The notes: generated by a model from the sequence alone, not told the origin. A stretch of DNA of 14,824 nt from Bondarzewia mesenterica (GCA_004802705.1 SGPL01000706.1:1-14824); one strand, 5' to 3'. Shown: positions 1-10,120, numbered from the stretch's first letter. A program made the numbers and translations.

Positions 1-790
1 GAGCGATATGGCAATTTCGGATCCCACAGACCTCCGAGCCCAATCTGGAAGAGCTCAGGGCGGCGATTTCCGTAGATCCCTGTCTGACTGCCAAAAAGAG
101 ATCGGTGCCGAATGGCGGTGTAGGCTGATATTTCGTGTGACAGATATGGAGATGTACGCGGCGTGTAAACTGCCAGTGCGATGGTCGTGACAATACACGA
201 TGCCTAGTCGATATTCTGCTAGCTCAATTTCCCGTGCGTTGTCTTCTGTCCTCTCGTTCGTGTGTCCGACGGCAAGCCCGTTAGCATCGAGCATTGAGTC
301 TTTCGATGGGCTCGGACTTAGGCTTGTCTTCAACATCGTACAGTTTCGATGATAGATTGCGATGCCTTTAGGGGGTCTATGCGCTATCTCGATGCAATTG
401 ATTTGTGTCGGGAGGCGATGCAATTGTGGTGGGGTAAGCATTCACGAATGCCATGGTCAAACGGGTAACATCATCAATGGACGTGCCGTTCTCGACGAGC
501 GCGCCCTGCCGGGTTGCGACTACCCTGCGCTATGAGCTTCCTGTCCGTGGACGAGGATGGAGTCGAAGAGGTAAATATATCGAATCTGGGACCATTCAGA
601 ATCCAGATCGTGTGCACTTAGGTCGATGCTATTGCCTGAGGCAGCGCCAATGAGAAGCCAGGTGTGTTCGGGAGACAGAAGCAATGTGTGCGTGCGTCGT
701 TCTGCACCAGGAACACCAATGGGGATGATTTCTGATCTCCCTACAGGAAATTCGGCGACGAGCAGTCCCAGAGCCAGAGATGCTCCTGCT
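1..790 (-). pseudogene. Unassigned, frame-broken coding-like region, running off the left edge
   Basis: Unrecognised. On the minus strand three protein-like stretches follow one another but do not join in one frame. The first is open at 789-520 (89 aa, containing SPEHTWLLIGAASGNS and DSEWSQIRYIYLFDSILVHG). The second is open at 523-377 (48 aa, starting VVATRQGALVENGTSIDD). Each reads well to the point where the next begins; 789-520 passes to 523-377 at a CAGGG, needing one extra base. Near the left edge PPFGTDLFLAVRQ (about 76-38) passes to a frame reading RRPELFQIGLGGLWDP, again at a CAGGG with one base too few. There is no plausible ATG for the first stretch, and TGA at 790-792 closes it upstream. 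Either this is a decaying gene, or it is a real gene with missing bases or introns I could not place. No function is proposed. Confidence 0.35.
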
Positions 791-971
791 CATCGGCTTC
801 TGAACCAAGATTTGCGCACGCCAAATTTGAATGGGCGGAGCAATCAGATGTGAGTCACTGGGATGGTGATATCAACTGTAGTCAATGGAGCCTATAAGTA
901 AATCACACTATTTTCACACTATAATCATCCGCTCTAAGCTCTCGGCCCTTCTACGACTCACTATGACTGAA

Positions 972-2128
972 TTAGGACTCCCCGGATACCCACGACAAGC
1001 AGTACATCGGCGACGTCTTGGGGGTGTTCTCCTCGATCGACTGGTAACCACTGATTACCGTTTGACCCTGCACGACGAAGCCCACGCTCTTGTAAAACTG
1101 CAGCTACTCACTCACCTCCATCAGCAATTCGAAACGATAAATAAATTTGATAATTCAACAGGTTTACGCACCGAGTTGCTTGTTTCAGTCTCAACGCTCA
1201 TCCCGAGGTTCTGTGCCCTAGCCTGCGCGTCGCATTTATTCATAATTTAGGGCATCGGAGGTGGCAAAAAAAGGTATTCGAATCAAGTTATGTCGGTCCT
1301 TACATACCTTTTCCCTGACCGCGTCAATCAGCGCACGCCCTAGTCCCTTGCGCTGGTGCTCAGTGGCGACGCCGAGGAGCTGGAGGTGCCACGATTTGAA
1401 CTTCCAACCCGGTTTTCCGAATTTGATAGAAAGCGATTGTGTCGTCAGCGTACAGTATTCGCCAAGGAACTGTAGCGTGGTCAGATCAATCTAAGCACAA
1501 GCCTCATATAATCAAGGTGAGTAGCGTGCCTTGCCCCACCACTGTCGCATCCGATCCTCTGGGAATTTCGCCTGGAATTCGTCCCATCCGAGCTTCTTCT
1601 GCTCTTCCCTGTTGGGGCTGACGAAGAGCAATATTACCCAATTAGACCCTCAGAAAAATCGTATCCAGATAGCACTTGACGACTCATTACTCACCCTCCA
1701 AGGAGGTCCTGCCCAGGACCAAACCATAGCGTGGCAGCTTGGATTTTGTCAGGTGCAAACCCGGCGACCCACACTTCACCTGCGAGAAGACAGGCACGAA
1801 GCTGTGCGCCATGGCAATCAGCGAAGAGCTCGACCTGATCACAGACGAGCATTTCAGTGAACAGGTCTGCAGACGGGGGCGTCGATCAACGCTGCCTGTC
1901 AGTGATGGATACATTGAGACTGGGCACAATGCGCACCTCCAGCAAAGGCTTGTCCCATCACTTGTATGATGCGTTGAATTACATCCTCTGAGACTGTGAG
2001 TTCAGATTGTTCAGATATTCATTGTGCAGAGGAGTATGTTGCGATCTGAAGACGGACAGACCTTGCGAGGGGTCTAGGCGACACAAATGGATGGGGCTGT
2101 GTCCGTTATCGTTGTACTTGCTTTGCAT
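972..2128 (-). CDS. GNAT-family N-acetyltransferase (GNAT1), 7 exons
   Basis: Predicted acetyl-CoA-dependent N-acetyltransferase of 242 aa; the substrate is unknown. Exons, 5' to 3' on the minus strand: 2128-2062, 1993-1937, 1866-1695, 1617-1530, 1469-1308, 1222-1172, 1103-972. Intron phases are 1, 1, 2, 0, 0, 0. The acetyl-CoA-binding motif A is LLGVATEHQRKGLGRAL (about residues 159-175, with Q167-R-K-G-L-G), and motif B is LQFYKSVGFV (200-209). MSVETETSNS lies between them. WFGPGQDLLGG (about 89-99) is shared with the second GNAT of this window. The start was chosen because it gives a first exon in the same phase as that paralogue. Intron 4 (1529-1470) has no GT donor before an in-frame stop and is best read as a GC-AG intron, AAG|GCACGC. 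The seven-helix gene lies upstream on the same strand, 543 bp away. Confidence 0.9.
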
Positions 2129-2671
2129 CTGTCGATCCTATGGTAGTCCGCTGTCAGTTTGAGGTCAGAATGTTATGATATTGAAGGGCTGTGGGGGTGG
2201 GGAGGTCAACTGTGATGATGCGAGAGGTGCTGTCAACGTTCATCGTTTTGGTGAAATGAGACTAGGTGCGAAAACGGGAACTTCAATGCAGAACCCATCT
2301 GATTTCACGAGACGCCATTCTCGTCGAGGTCTCAGCGCTTCAGTTTCAGTGCCACGAATTCAGCAGCACGTGTTCTGAGAATGGAATTGCGGCCACTTGA
2401 TAATCCTTCAAGCTTCAGGAATTCGATGGAACTGGCGCTAGCGCTCAGCGTTCAGAATAAACCTTCAGAAAAATGGAAGTTGTGATGGAAACATGGTGAA
2501 TATATATGGCCATAATTCCTATCTTGAAAAATAAATATACGGCTATCTCGAATGTATAGTACAGCCGTCAATGATGAATTTCGAAAGCAAACAACAGGAC
2601 AACTCGCAGCGATCACATACTGATATCCACTACACTATCATGATACAGGACTGTCACAGCGGATCGGACAC
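2129..2671. other. Intergenic region between two minus-strand genes
   Basis: This stretch must hold the 3' end of the membrane-protein gene and the promoter of GNAT1. It contains a CACGTG E-box-like palindrome near 2367-2372 and an ATATATAT-like run near 2500-2510, but the latter is about 375 nt before the GNAT1 start, too far for a normal TATA box unless the 5' UTR is long. No open frame here is convincing. Confidence 0.5.
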
Positions 2672-4006
2672 TCACTCATGCACAAGACTCGGGCTGGACA
2701 CAAACACTTTCGCGGTCTCGATGGCATTTGGAAAGTCTGATGCCGATTCCATTGCAGTGGTGCTCTGTCCGCGGGCCGATTCAACCATATACATTGGCAG
2801 TATGTCGGATCCCGTGTGAGCCTTGGTGTTTGGGATGAAGACGCTCGACGACACTGTTCGGCCAGTATTGTGTGACCACGCTCTGCCACGGGCGACTCTG
2901 AGCAGAATCAGCTCGGGTGCGATGCACTGTGATGCATTCGATGAGAGTTTGGAAAACAGAATAGTCTGGGTATCCAACTTTTATTCGCTCGATTGACATG
3001 AAAGGGACGCACCATGACCTGGCCGAGGACGGGGAGCACAATGTTCTGGACGTTACTATTGCGGGCGTAACAGATGATGAAGATGAGGCCCGTGATGGAG
3101 TACAGCGCTGCCGACTCGACGACCATGGCAGTGATGGACGTATACATACGCGCATGGTGCATGCCAACTCCACTTTGTCGAATGCGCCTCATCATTACTA
3201 ACAGCCGGGCCGCAATGACAAGAGTAGCAAGGATGTTGAGCGCGATGGAAAGCGACCAGTACGGGACTGCGAATGCAATGGTTGTGCGCGACCACAGGCT
3301 GGCTCCCGGTCGCGCGGATTGGTAGATAGTCAGAATGGACAGGGCTGTTAACGGAATGTCAGTCAGTGCGAATGGAAAAATCAAGTACAATGAAAGCAAG
3401 GATACTTCACCTGTTGATGCTAGGAAAGTTAAGAATGGGATAGCAGCCACGTAATAATTGTAGCTCCACACGATCCACAGACGATATATCTGTCAGGCGC
3501 GTATCAGCACATTCAACTCAAAGGGAAAATAGTGAGATCAAAAACATGTCCTAAAGCTTACAATCATGCCATCCGCCAAAAAATTCGAGAAAATGTAGGC
3601 TGCGTTTCCCAGGATGTTGACAGGGTTGGTATAGTCCTGCGCAAGCCATGCATTGGGCCCGCCAGCGATGGCACGGTCGTCGATCCACATCATCTGGCTA
3701 AATTTTGTGTTGGCTGCGACGTTGATTGTGCCCAGGATGAAGAGCGCAGCTGCGAATGCCAGAAATCCACGGTGGAACACCTGTTGTGGGCCGCCACGCG
3801 TCATATAGTAGACTGCAGCTGCAAAGACAGAGGCGTGGATGCCTATTCCACCGGTCGTCTAGAAGTCAGTGTATAAGGCATTGTTAAATGGTAAGCACGT
3901 CCGCCTCACCGTATGCGACACCACCAACGAGCATCCCGGCAAAGTTTGAACGCTCCAACCAAAGGTCCGCCGAAGATTCGCCCGGAGGAGAGTATGAATC
4001 AGACAT
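2672..4006 (-). CDS. Seven-helix membrane protein, uncharacterised Agaricomycetes family, 5 exons
   Basis: Predicted 347-aa multi-pass membrane protein. Exons: 4006-3910, 3842-3562, 3489-3411, 3344-3013, 2926-2672 (intron phases 1, 0, 1, 0). About seven hydrophobic segments are visible: roughly 23-47, 54-76, 113-135, 136-160, 177-203, 220-245 and 250-275. They are followed by a polar Ser/Thr-rich tail of about 70 residues. Typical family marks are YGIH in helix 1, IIYRLWIVW after helix 3, RPGASLW, PYWSLSIALN, ARMYTSITAMVVESAALYSI, and GQVM-CIAPELILLRVARGR split by the last intron. The family is greatly expanded in mushroom genomes and, as far as I know, has no assigned function; a receptor-like role is only a guess from topology. 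For exon 2 the acceptor at 3843 (AATAG) was preferred over CTTCTAG at 3860 because only it keeps the frame. No canonical TATA box is seen upstream. Confidence 0.9.
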
Positions 4007-4753
4007 GAATAGCAGGATTGAGATGAACTGAAGGTTTGAATGTGAGGTAGGAGTGTGAGCAACCGCGATATCTGAATCCACGTCTCACCGTGCATTAGTA
4101 TTAAGTATGAAATCTGTTGATCAATCGTGCGCTGGAGCTTATGCACATGAGTGGCGAATCACACAGCTACGTCTCATCGACATCCCTAAAAAAATTAGCA
4201 CCATGACTCAACTGGAACAAAACAGCAACTCAATAACTAATGAAGACACCCTGATCTTGTGCTATCCGAGGTGTAAGCATCGACTGTAATCAATCACTAA
4301 TCCATCATGAAATGATCGCCGATAACTCGCCCGTACCTTGACAAAGTACCTTGCATCCAACGTGGCCATGCCATTCAGCCTTCACTGTGCATGCGAACAT
4401 GTGAGATTTATGAACAGAATTAGTTACAATAATGGATAAAGAGAGACTCAATGCAGTGCGCATCCGACCACCCGAACTTTGAAAGATTATGATACACATG
4501 AAACGGAAGAGCCTGAAGTCCCGATTTTGGAGCGTGACTTGATGTAGTCTCCTACAGGCAAGTTATTTAGTAATTCCTTCTATCCATATATCTCCGAATA
4601 TCCTTTAAATTGATATTGAAATTCCAACGGCGTTCAGACTGACATTCGCGGGCGGGTCGGATTCAGAACTTAGTCCTTAGTTTGGCAATGGCACTTGCAA
4701 ATCCAATTTCGCGTAGTAGGTAAGGATGGCGCGTTCGATCTCAGTCCCTCTAA
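4007..4753. other. Intergenic region, nothing firm
   Basis: This stretch separates the divergent membrane-protein gene (minus) and peptide gene P1 (plus), so both promoters lie here. A short plus-strand frame starts at 4203 (MTQLEQNSNSITNEDTL, 28 codons); it has no further exon that I can link and no family match, so it is not called. Confidence 0.5.
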
Positions 4754-4760
4754 TATAAAG
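4754..4760 (+). promoter_or_regulatory. TATA box of the P1 peptide gene
   Basis: TATAAAG lies 69-75 nt before the P1 start codon. The same spacing is found in front of P2 and the second GNAT, which supports both the element and the start codon. Confidence 0.65.
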
Positions 4761-4828
4761 CCGTCCTCTGTTAGACCACCATTAAGCACTGAGATTGGGT
4801 ATCGAACACTTACACAACGCGACTACCA

Positions 4829-5077
4829 ATGCACGTCATCTCAAACTTGAGCATCCTCTTCATCTTTGGCCTTTCCCTGGCTAACGCTCTCAGCATCCCC
4901 GCTGTGGCACCCAGTGCAGCATCCGTTGATCCAGACAATGACTGCTGTAATTGTGCGTGTCGTCCAGCAGTCTTTGAGATACTGTATACACTGACCCCTC
5001 TTTCTCCGCTCGCAGGCCATCGCAGTGGCAAGTTCGCGGATGACCCCTCGGGCGATAGTATCTTCGGCTGCTTCTGA
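4829..5077 (+). CDS. Small secreted Cys-containing peptide P1
   Basis: Predicted secreted peptide of 61 aa. Exons 4829-4952 and 5016-5077; the intron (GTGCGT...CTCGCAG, phase 1) is 63 nt. Residues 1-20 form a signal peptide (MHVISNLSILFIFGLSLANA) with an AxA-type cleavage site before L21. The mature part is acidic to neutral, with SVDPDNDCCNC just before the splice point and a tail ending SGDSIFGCF. There are four cysteines. It is not a mating-pheromone precursor: there is no C-terminal CaaX box. The intron is a multiple of three and has no stop, so retention would give an 82-aa form with the extra stretch ACRPAVFEIL. The signal peptide aligns with that of P2 at the right end of the window. 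Function is unknown; candidate roles are an effector-like peptide or a precursor for modification. Start choice rests on the TATA box 70 nt upstream and the signal peptide. Confidence 0.75.
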   Translation: MHVISNLSILFIFGLSLANALSIPAVAPSAASVDPDNDCCNCACRPAVFEILYTLTPLSPLAGHRSGKFADDPSGDSIFGCF

Positions 5078-5264
5078 GACTCTCCGATATTGAGGTGAGG
5101 CATATGCTACGCTCCTGAATTATCTGGAAAGCAAGCTGACATGGTCACTGAATGCGAGCAGGCGCGTGGGCGGGATCAGCTGGTTTGATCAGATTTGATG
5201 TTCCTAGCTACGGAGTAACTTCGAAGGAACATGTGAGATGAAATTTACTGAGTCTGATATCAAT

Positions 5265-5731
5265 AGTCTGGAACACGCATGTAGAGAAAGAGAAAGAGAC
5301 GGACCATATAAAACAATTTCATTCCACGTTGGTTGGAGGATAAAAGAAGTACGAGTGACATGCAATGGCAAATATCATTCAAGAGATTTGCCACAAGGAC
5401 ATATACATAGAAATGTTCAGCCCGTGAAAGCAGTTGTACTCACCGTTCCATTTATCCCAAACGTGCATGGCTTGAGCAGACAAGTTCACTGCATTGCTTT
5501 GCACCCCAGCTTCTACTCCTCCTCAATCGTCTGGCTCTGCTTGGGGATAAGAAGTACCTTGCAGAACGTCAGTTGGTCAGAAAAGGGAAAAAAAAAAACC
5601 CCCTGACAAAAGAAACGTCAGCTGAGAATCTGCTGTGGATGACAGAAAAGGGGGAGAAAAGAGCCGTTAGTACTCACACCAACCAGCGCTTTCCGACAAC
5701 ATTCCTCAGCGCTCAGCACGGATTCGACCAT
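5265..5731 (-). other. Possible small multi-exon gene or pseudogene, not resolved
   Basis: Unrecognised. An ATG at 5731 opens an 18-codon stretch, MVESVLSAEECCRKALVG, that ends exactly at a strong donor (GTGAGT, 5677). It is followed by ACTAAC and a long pyrimidine tract to a CATCCACAG acceptor near 5632. Further along, a protein-like stretch (GVEAGVQSNAV, NLSAQAMHVWDKWN; 5522-5444) ends at a second GTGAGT donor (5443), and an acceptor TTCCAG near 5266 would close it as DY-stop. A TATACAAAT sequence lies about 65-75 nt before the ATG. The parts do not join in one frame with normal splice sites: exon 1 meets a stop after CAGATTCTCAGC, and TGA stops precede the later stretch. It may be a decayed gene or a transcript with unusual splicing. 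Confidence 0.3.
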
Positions 5732-7054
5732 AGTCTAACGTCAAACTACATTGCCATGCTGATATCACCTTCCTCTGACACGTCGCGTCGAGTATTTGTA
5801 TACACGCGACCACTGAGTTGCACGATCTAAATTTGATGTGCAGTGCACGACCACGAACAGCGATTCACGTCTCCTCATTTCCGTTCACGGCGGGGGCTCA
5901 CGCCACTGGGCATGTATACAGGAAGGTATGAAAAGATCTCAGGGTAGTACTCCTGAGTGTTGAGAACGAATGTCAAGTGCAATTGTCCTTCATCGCTATC
6001 GCACCTTCAAGAGTGTCATCCATGAGCATATGCTGGATCTCATTATGGTACTCACATCATGACTACGGTGAATCTGCAACCGTGAGAAGGACTGGCGATC
6101 GGAGAGGATCATTCCCTAACTGTAATAAGAGGAAACGGACGAAAAGAGGGTATAAAACGTAACCAGAAGCCAGATAGATATGTTCCATGCAGGATGTCAG
6201 TACAAGCAATGGACGTGATACGATTCATCAAATGCGCATTGGCGCGCGAAGTGATCATTTCAGTCGGCACGCACTTTGGGAAGTCATTGAGTTGGAAATG
6301 CCGCATCTGCATCTGACACGATACTGAGACTTCGTCATAGTTGAGGTGTTAGTCCTTGAGGAAGGCAGGAAGGGGATTTATGTGAATGAGGTGAAATGTT
6401 CAAGAACCTTGACTTGATGGACACATACTCGTACGGTAAGACCTTAGCGCCAGTCAGTACTGAGATGGACTAGCGCGCAAGCAACGGGACATACGCTGAC
6501 ATACGTCTACGTCAAATGGTGCCACTGGGATGTGCACGTCCCATTCAGGTAACAACAATGCCCTTGTCTGTGAAATTAAGGACGCTTGCACAAGGTCGAG
6601 AACCAATGCAACACAATACCGCATGGTGATCAATCTTCTGCATCGAGCAGGTGGAGAGTCGGGGATGCCAGTGAACGTTGAGAGGCGAACGGCGAATGCT
6701 CATACGCTATGTATGGAATTGATAGATACAAGTCGAGTAGTGCCCATTAAAAAGGGCCTGATAGCTGGGTGGTCTCGGAGGTAGCTAACAAAAAGCGAGA
6801 CCCGTTAACTGAAGCCTGCTAGTAATAACTTGAAGTTACTATTTTCTGTTCCTAAGTATTGGCTCAACGCTGAGTCAGCGATTTAGTAACAGCGTCGGCG
6901 ACTTGTATGACTGTGATGATTTATCTGGTATTTCAGATAGTATCCGTCACTCAAGATTTTCAGAGCGGCAACAGTTTATCAACTATTCTATCTCCAAGGG
7001 ATAGAGTGATTACATATTGATTTTATTGTACGTGCATATCAGTACTAGGGAAGG

Positions 7055-7069
7055 GCCGACTGCGTCGGC
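7055..7069. repeat. Small perfect hairpin
   Basis: GCCGAC and GTCGGC flank a three-base loop (TGC). It lies in the AT-rich, gene-free part of the window. Function is unknown; it may be chance. Confidence 0.4.
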
Positions 7070-7829
7070 AGCCACCTTGCTTGCGGTGCAATGGAACATT
7101 TGACTTATCCACATTTTCTATTACATTCTTACACTACGAAGTCAACTAGTCTATGTATTATTATTTTACGTAGGAGTGGAGTTTTAATGTAGGGAACTTG
7201 ACGCACGGAACCATCTATACTGTAAGGTCAAAAGCAGCCAAACATCTAAGGTTGTCAGATAAGAGTGAGAGGAGGCGAAAGTGATGTAAAGATCACCAGG
7301 ACGCGCGCACCACCGTCACATGGGTGCATCCTTTTTTTTGTATACGAGCGAATCTTAATGGAACCGCCCACGGCACTTCTTCAAGGGCGAGTCACCGTCG
7401 TCGTCCCCAAAAGGGTCCTTCAGAGGCGTCCGGCGTTTCCTCGAAGTGCGACACGGAGCTCATGGCGGAGGATGACAGGCTGCAGAGAGCTGATGAGAGA
7501 ACCAAAGGTGTGTGGGAGAAAATTGTTCGATCGGGTCAGATGGCCGTTGAAGGGACCTAGAAAAGCGTAGCACACCAGGAATTGTAGAAGATATGACATA
7601 GAGAGCGGCCTGGTATAGAGATCGCAGCTCCAACAGTGCAGCGACTGCTGCAAATGTAGCATTTACTAGCAGGTGTCGGCAAGACAAGAGCAATGCAGAT
7701 GTAGCACGGAACGGCATTGGCATTTGGCAGACTTCTGGGGAAGTACACTTGTTCCTCTGCGTATGCCGTTCCAGAAATCACTCGCTGCTGCCTGCATCAA
7801 TACAGCTGGCGGAGGTTTGTTTGTACCTG

Positions 7830-7836
7830 TATATAA
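7830..7836 (+). promoter_or_regulatory. TATA box of the But2-like gene
   Basis: TATATAA lies 127-133 nt before the chosen ATG at 7963. Transcription about 30 nt downstream would begin after the alternative ATG at 7850, which supports the later start codon. Confidence 0.5.
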
Positions 7837-7962
7837 TTTGTTTGCATCTATGTACGCAGTTTGTCGGTGCCTGGCGTCATTCCAAGGGTGCGTTCAACCT
7901 TGCAAGCAAGGTAACGAAAGCCAAAGCTCTTGAATCTGATCTCTCTGCTCACTTGATCTGGC

Positions 7963-9075
7963 ATGGTGTATCTGTTCGCTTCGACTCCAACTCGTGCTCA
8001 AAGAGATTACAGCGCTCGAGAGGACAACGATGCTGTAGCTATACCGTTGCTAGATGATGGCTCGGTCACGGTTGAAGGTATGCACCATCATCTCACCTCG
8101 CAGTAATTAGCTTTATCGCTCGGCAGCACCGGCCTTCGAGTGCAATTATCAAGAGCAGTACCGGCGCACGATCCTGCACACTTCCTTCTACGTGCTCGCC
8201 CTTCTTTCTCTGATCCTTTCCGCTCTCAATCTCTTTCTTCTCGTGGCGCCCTTTGTCACCGACCGTTTTGCGGGACGCAAGCTCCACGAGCTCGAATTCA
8301 TCAGCCCCTACATCGGGCTCGACAAGCTTTCTCTGCCCCCAACCTCTCCAGACACACAAATTGTCAACTTTCCGCGCATGCTCGCGCGCGTCCAACGTTC
8401 CGCCCCAGACCGCGTGTTCTGGCCTGCCACGCCCGACCGGCAAACCTTCACAGGCACAATCCTGCCCGACGCACGGCACTTCGCCGTATCACACGACGTA
8501 AGTTCTTTTCCTCTCTCTATAACTCGTGTTCTTCCATGGTAACTTGACGCGCGAGCCATGCATGATCAGCTATCAACCATCGCTGAGTTTCGTGTGCTCG
8601 ACTATGCTATGGAGCGCTGCCGCATCGCCATCACCCTTCCTTTGCGCAACACATCCAATGCAGATTTCAACTCCCAGAATCTGAGACCAAGCAATGTCCA
8701 TGTGTGGCGCCTTGATACGCGTGAGGGGCCCGTAGATCCTCGTGTGCTTTCGTGGCGCACGATGCCGCATCGCGCGACGTTCCTCGGTGCATTGACCGCG
8801 AATGCAGGCTCCACGGCGAGAACGGCTGAGTTTGCATGCGAGCAGGGTGCGTTAGTGCAAGTGGAGTTTTCTTGCTCTCCCACAGAGGAGGATATGGAGA
8901 GTGGGAGTTGTTTTTTGGACTTCTGGCAGGAGCCTAAGCTTCCAGGGTTGGGTAAGTCTCGTTTCGCAGCTAATATCGACGGTGGAAATTTTTAGGCTTA
9001 TGTTTATTATCATTTTGGTGGAACGTAGCTGCTGTTATGATGCAATGGCCATCCGAGTCCTCATCGACATTTTGA
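7963..9075 (+). CDS. Single-pass membrane protein, But2 C-terminal-like family
   Basis: Predicted membrane-anchored protein, 315 aa in this model. Exons: 7963-8077, 8127-8497, 8570-8951, 8996-9075. A polar N-terminus with AIPLLDDGS is followed by one membrane segment (about residues 54-82, ILHTSFYVLALLSLIL...). Then come SPYIGLDKL, IVNFPRMLARVQ, HFAVSHD-LSTIAEFRVLDYAMERC, WRTMPHRATFLG and a Cys/Trp-containing end (CFLDFWQEPKLPGLG). From memory this order matches a common Agaricomycetes family labelled ubiquitin-3-binding protein But2 C-terminal-like; function unknown. The acceptor of intron 1 could be 8126 (CGGCAG) or 8153 (CAAG). The 3' end is uncertain: the phase-1 donor at 8952 joined to the acceptor at 8995 gives a 26-residue tail to 9075; reading through ends at 8995; a third frame, AYVYYHFGGT-stop (8996-9028), resembles the family end but is out of phase. 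The UstYa-like gene to the right is convergent. Confidence 0.8.
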
Positions 9076-9305
9076 CAGCGCGTACGCTCACGTACAATAC
9101 GGTTTGCGCTAGGAATAAGACTGTAATGTTTTCTTGCACTTAATATTGACGAGTTCCTCAGGTTGCGCTTCTGAATCTCGGCGCGTGCTCGATCATGAGG
9201 GATGATCCATTCAATAGTATTAAATCTGGTGCACGATCTGTCGCTTCAAGACCTGACATCTGTAGGTATGTACATAGCAACCTACAATTTACAATTCAGA
9301 CGCAT

Positions 9306-10033
9306 CTATTTCTCGGAATCACCATCCGTCGCATTTGCGTCCCGCCTCCATGCATCCCAATTCCTATCTATCTCCGCATAGACTGTTCGCCAATCCCGAC
9401 ACTCGTGAGTCGCTCCCGTCCTCTGTACCTCGAAATCGCGCTTCAGCGGGTCAAACGGCTCGAGCGTCAGATCAGGACTGCATAACACCATCTGTCGGAG
9501 GTAGTTGAGGCAGTGCTGCGCGTGAGCCAGTGAACCCACGCCCTCGTCAATGCGGAGACGGAGTGCGCGCAGGCAATGCAGTTGGTGGAACATTGACACG
9601 CAGAGTGTGCGCTGCGGGGCGCCTAGGCGCACGTAGCCAATGCTTCTTGGTGCGGTCGATGCCCATTGCTTGAGCGCATCAGCTCCTGCCAGCGGGTAGT
9701 GTGTGCTCTCCTCCACCGTCAGCAGTACGGGCTCGAGGAGTTCTGGCATGGGGTAGTTCTCGGGGAAGTCATCACCAACGTAGGCTAAACATTCAATGGA
9801 AAAAGATTTCAAGACGTCTTTCATTGATAATGCAGGATTTTTGACGCACTGTACTCATGCACGTCTGAATTGACGACGCCGCCTGAAACAATTTTCGATG
9901 AGTCGGGGCGGTATACGAGGAGACGGTAGAAAACTATGATGTTGGTGACCGACAAAAGTATCCAAAAGATGGCGACTGATACATTCTCTAGCGGCCGGCA
10001 TGCTCTCGAGCTTCCTCGGAGGTGGAACTTCAT
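9306..10033 (-). CDS. UstYa-like (DUF3328) protein, copy 1
   Basis: Predicted UstYa-family protein of 220 aa. Members are membrane-anchored tailoring oxidases in fungal peptide pathways such as ustiloxin and cyclochlorotine; many others are of unknown role. Exons 10033-9850 and 9784-9306, phase 1, intron 65 nt. One membrane segment lies at about 17-40 (VSVAIFWILLSVTNIIVFY). The family's two signature motifs are both intact: HQLHC (128-132) and HCLNYLRQMVLC (152-163). TYVGDDFPENYP follows the splice point, IGYVRLG lies at 110-116 and ECRDW near the C-terminus, as is usual for basidiomycete members. The ATG at 10033 is the first in frame. A TATA-like GTATATTC and a TGATAA element lie upstream. 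The second UstYa-like gene lies upstream on the same strand, 970 bp away. The predicted orientation is N-terminus in, catalytic part in the secretory lumen (inference). Confidence 0.92.
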
Positions 10034-10091
10034 GGTTGGGTGCAGCTGGGTCACAGGTGCAGGTGCCCTGGTTTGATGCTGCTGTGGAGCT

Positions 10092-10099
10092 GAATATAC
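10092..10099 (-). promoter_or_regulatory. TATA-like element, UstYa-like copy 1
   Basis: On the minus strand this reads GTATATTC, 59-66 nt before the start codon. The identical octamer occurs before the second UstYa-like gene. Confidence 0.5.
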
Positions 10100-10120
10100 A
10101 CCTTCCAGATAGATGCTTGA

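Larger units (their letters stand above)
5078..7829. other. 2.7-kb gene-poor stretch
   Basis: No protein family is recognised on either strand. Present are a G/C-to-A homopolymer (eleven A then five C, 5588-5603), TATAAAA at 5307 and 6151 (plus) without a convincing gene behind either, and a cluster of minus-strand splice-like signals at 5.2-6.1 kb (separate entry). About 6.78-7.26 kb is more AT-rich, with small hairpins (entry at 7055) and a near-palindrome AACTTGAAGTT near 6829. Open frames such as 5238-5606, 6530-6784 and 7265-7570 (plus) look random in composition or overlap another equally open frame, and were not called. Confidence 0.5.

Noticed and set aside
2781..3325. Several open frames on both strands
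   Set aside because: They are shadows of exons 4 and 5 of the seven-helix protein.
3910..4081. Longer N-terminus for the seven-helix protein starting near 4081
   Set aside because: It would need a GTG start; the ATG at 4006 gives a normal N-terminus for the family.
4829..5077. P1 as a mating-pheromone precursor
   Set aside because: Pheromone precursors end in CaaX and lack a signal peptide; P1 ends GCF and has a clear signal peptide.
5238..5606. 122-aa plus-strand open frame
   Set aside because: No family look, ends in a homopolymer-derived KGKKKTP, and lies opposite better minus-strand splice signals.
7265..7570. Two overlapping plus-strand frames of 78 and 101 aa
   Set aside because: Both are open over the same bases with no promoter, splice partner or recognisable domain; one may be an exon of something, but nothing supports a choice.
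8093..8479. 128-aa minus-strand open frame
   Set aside because: It is antisense to exon 2 of the But2-like gene, whose frame carries a membrane segment and family motifs.
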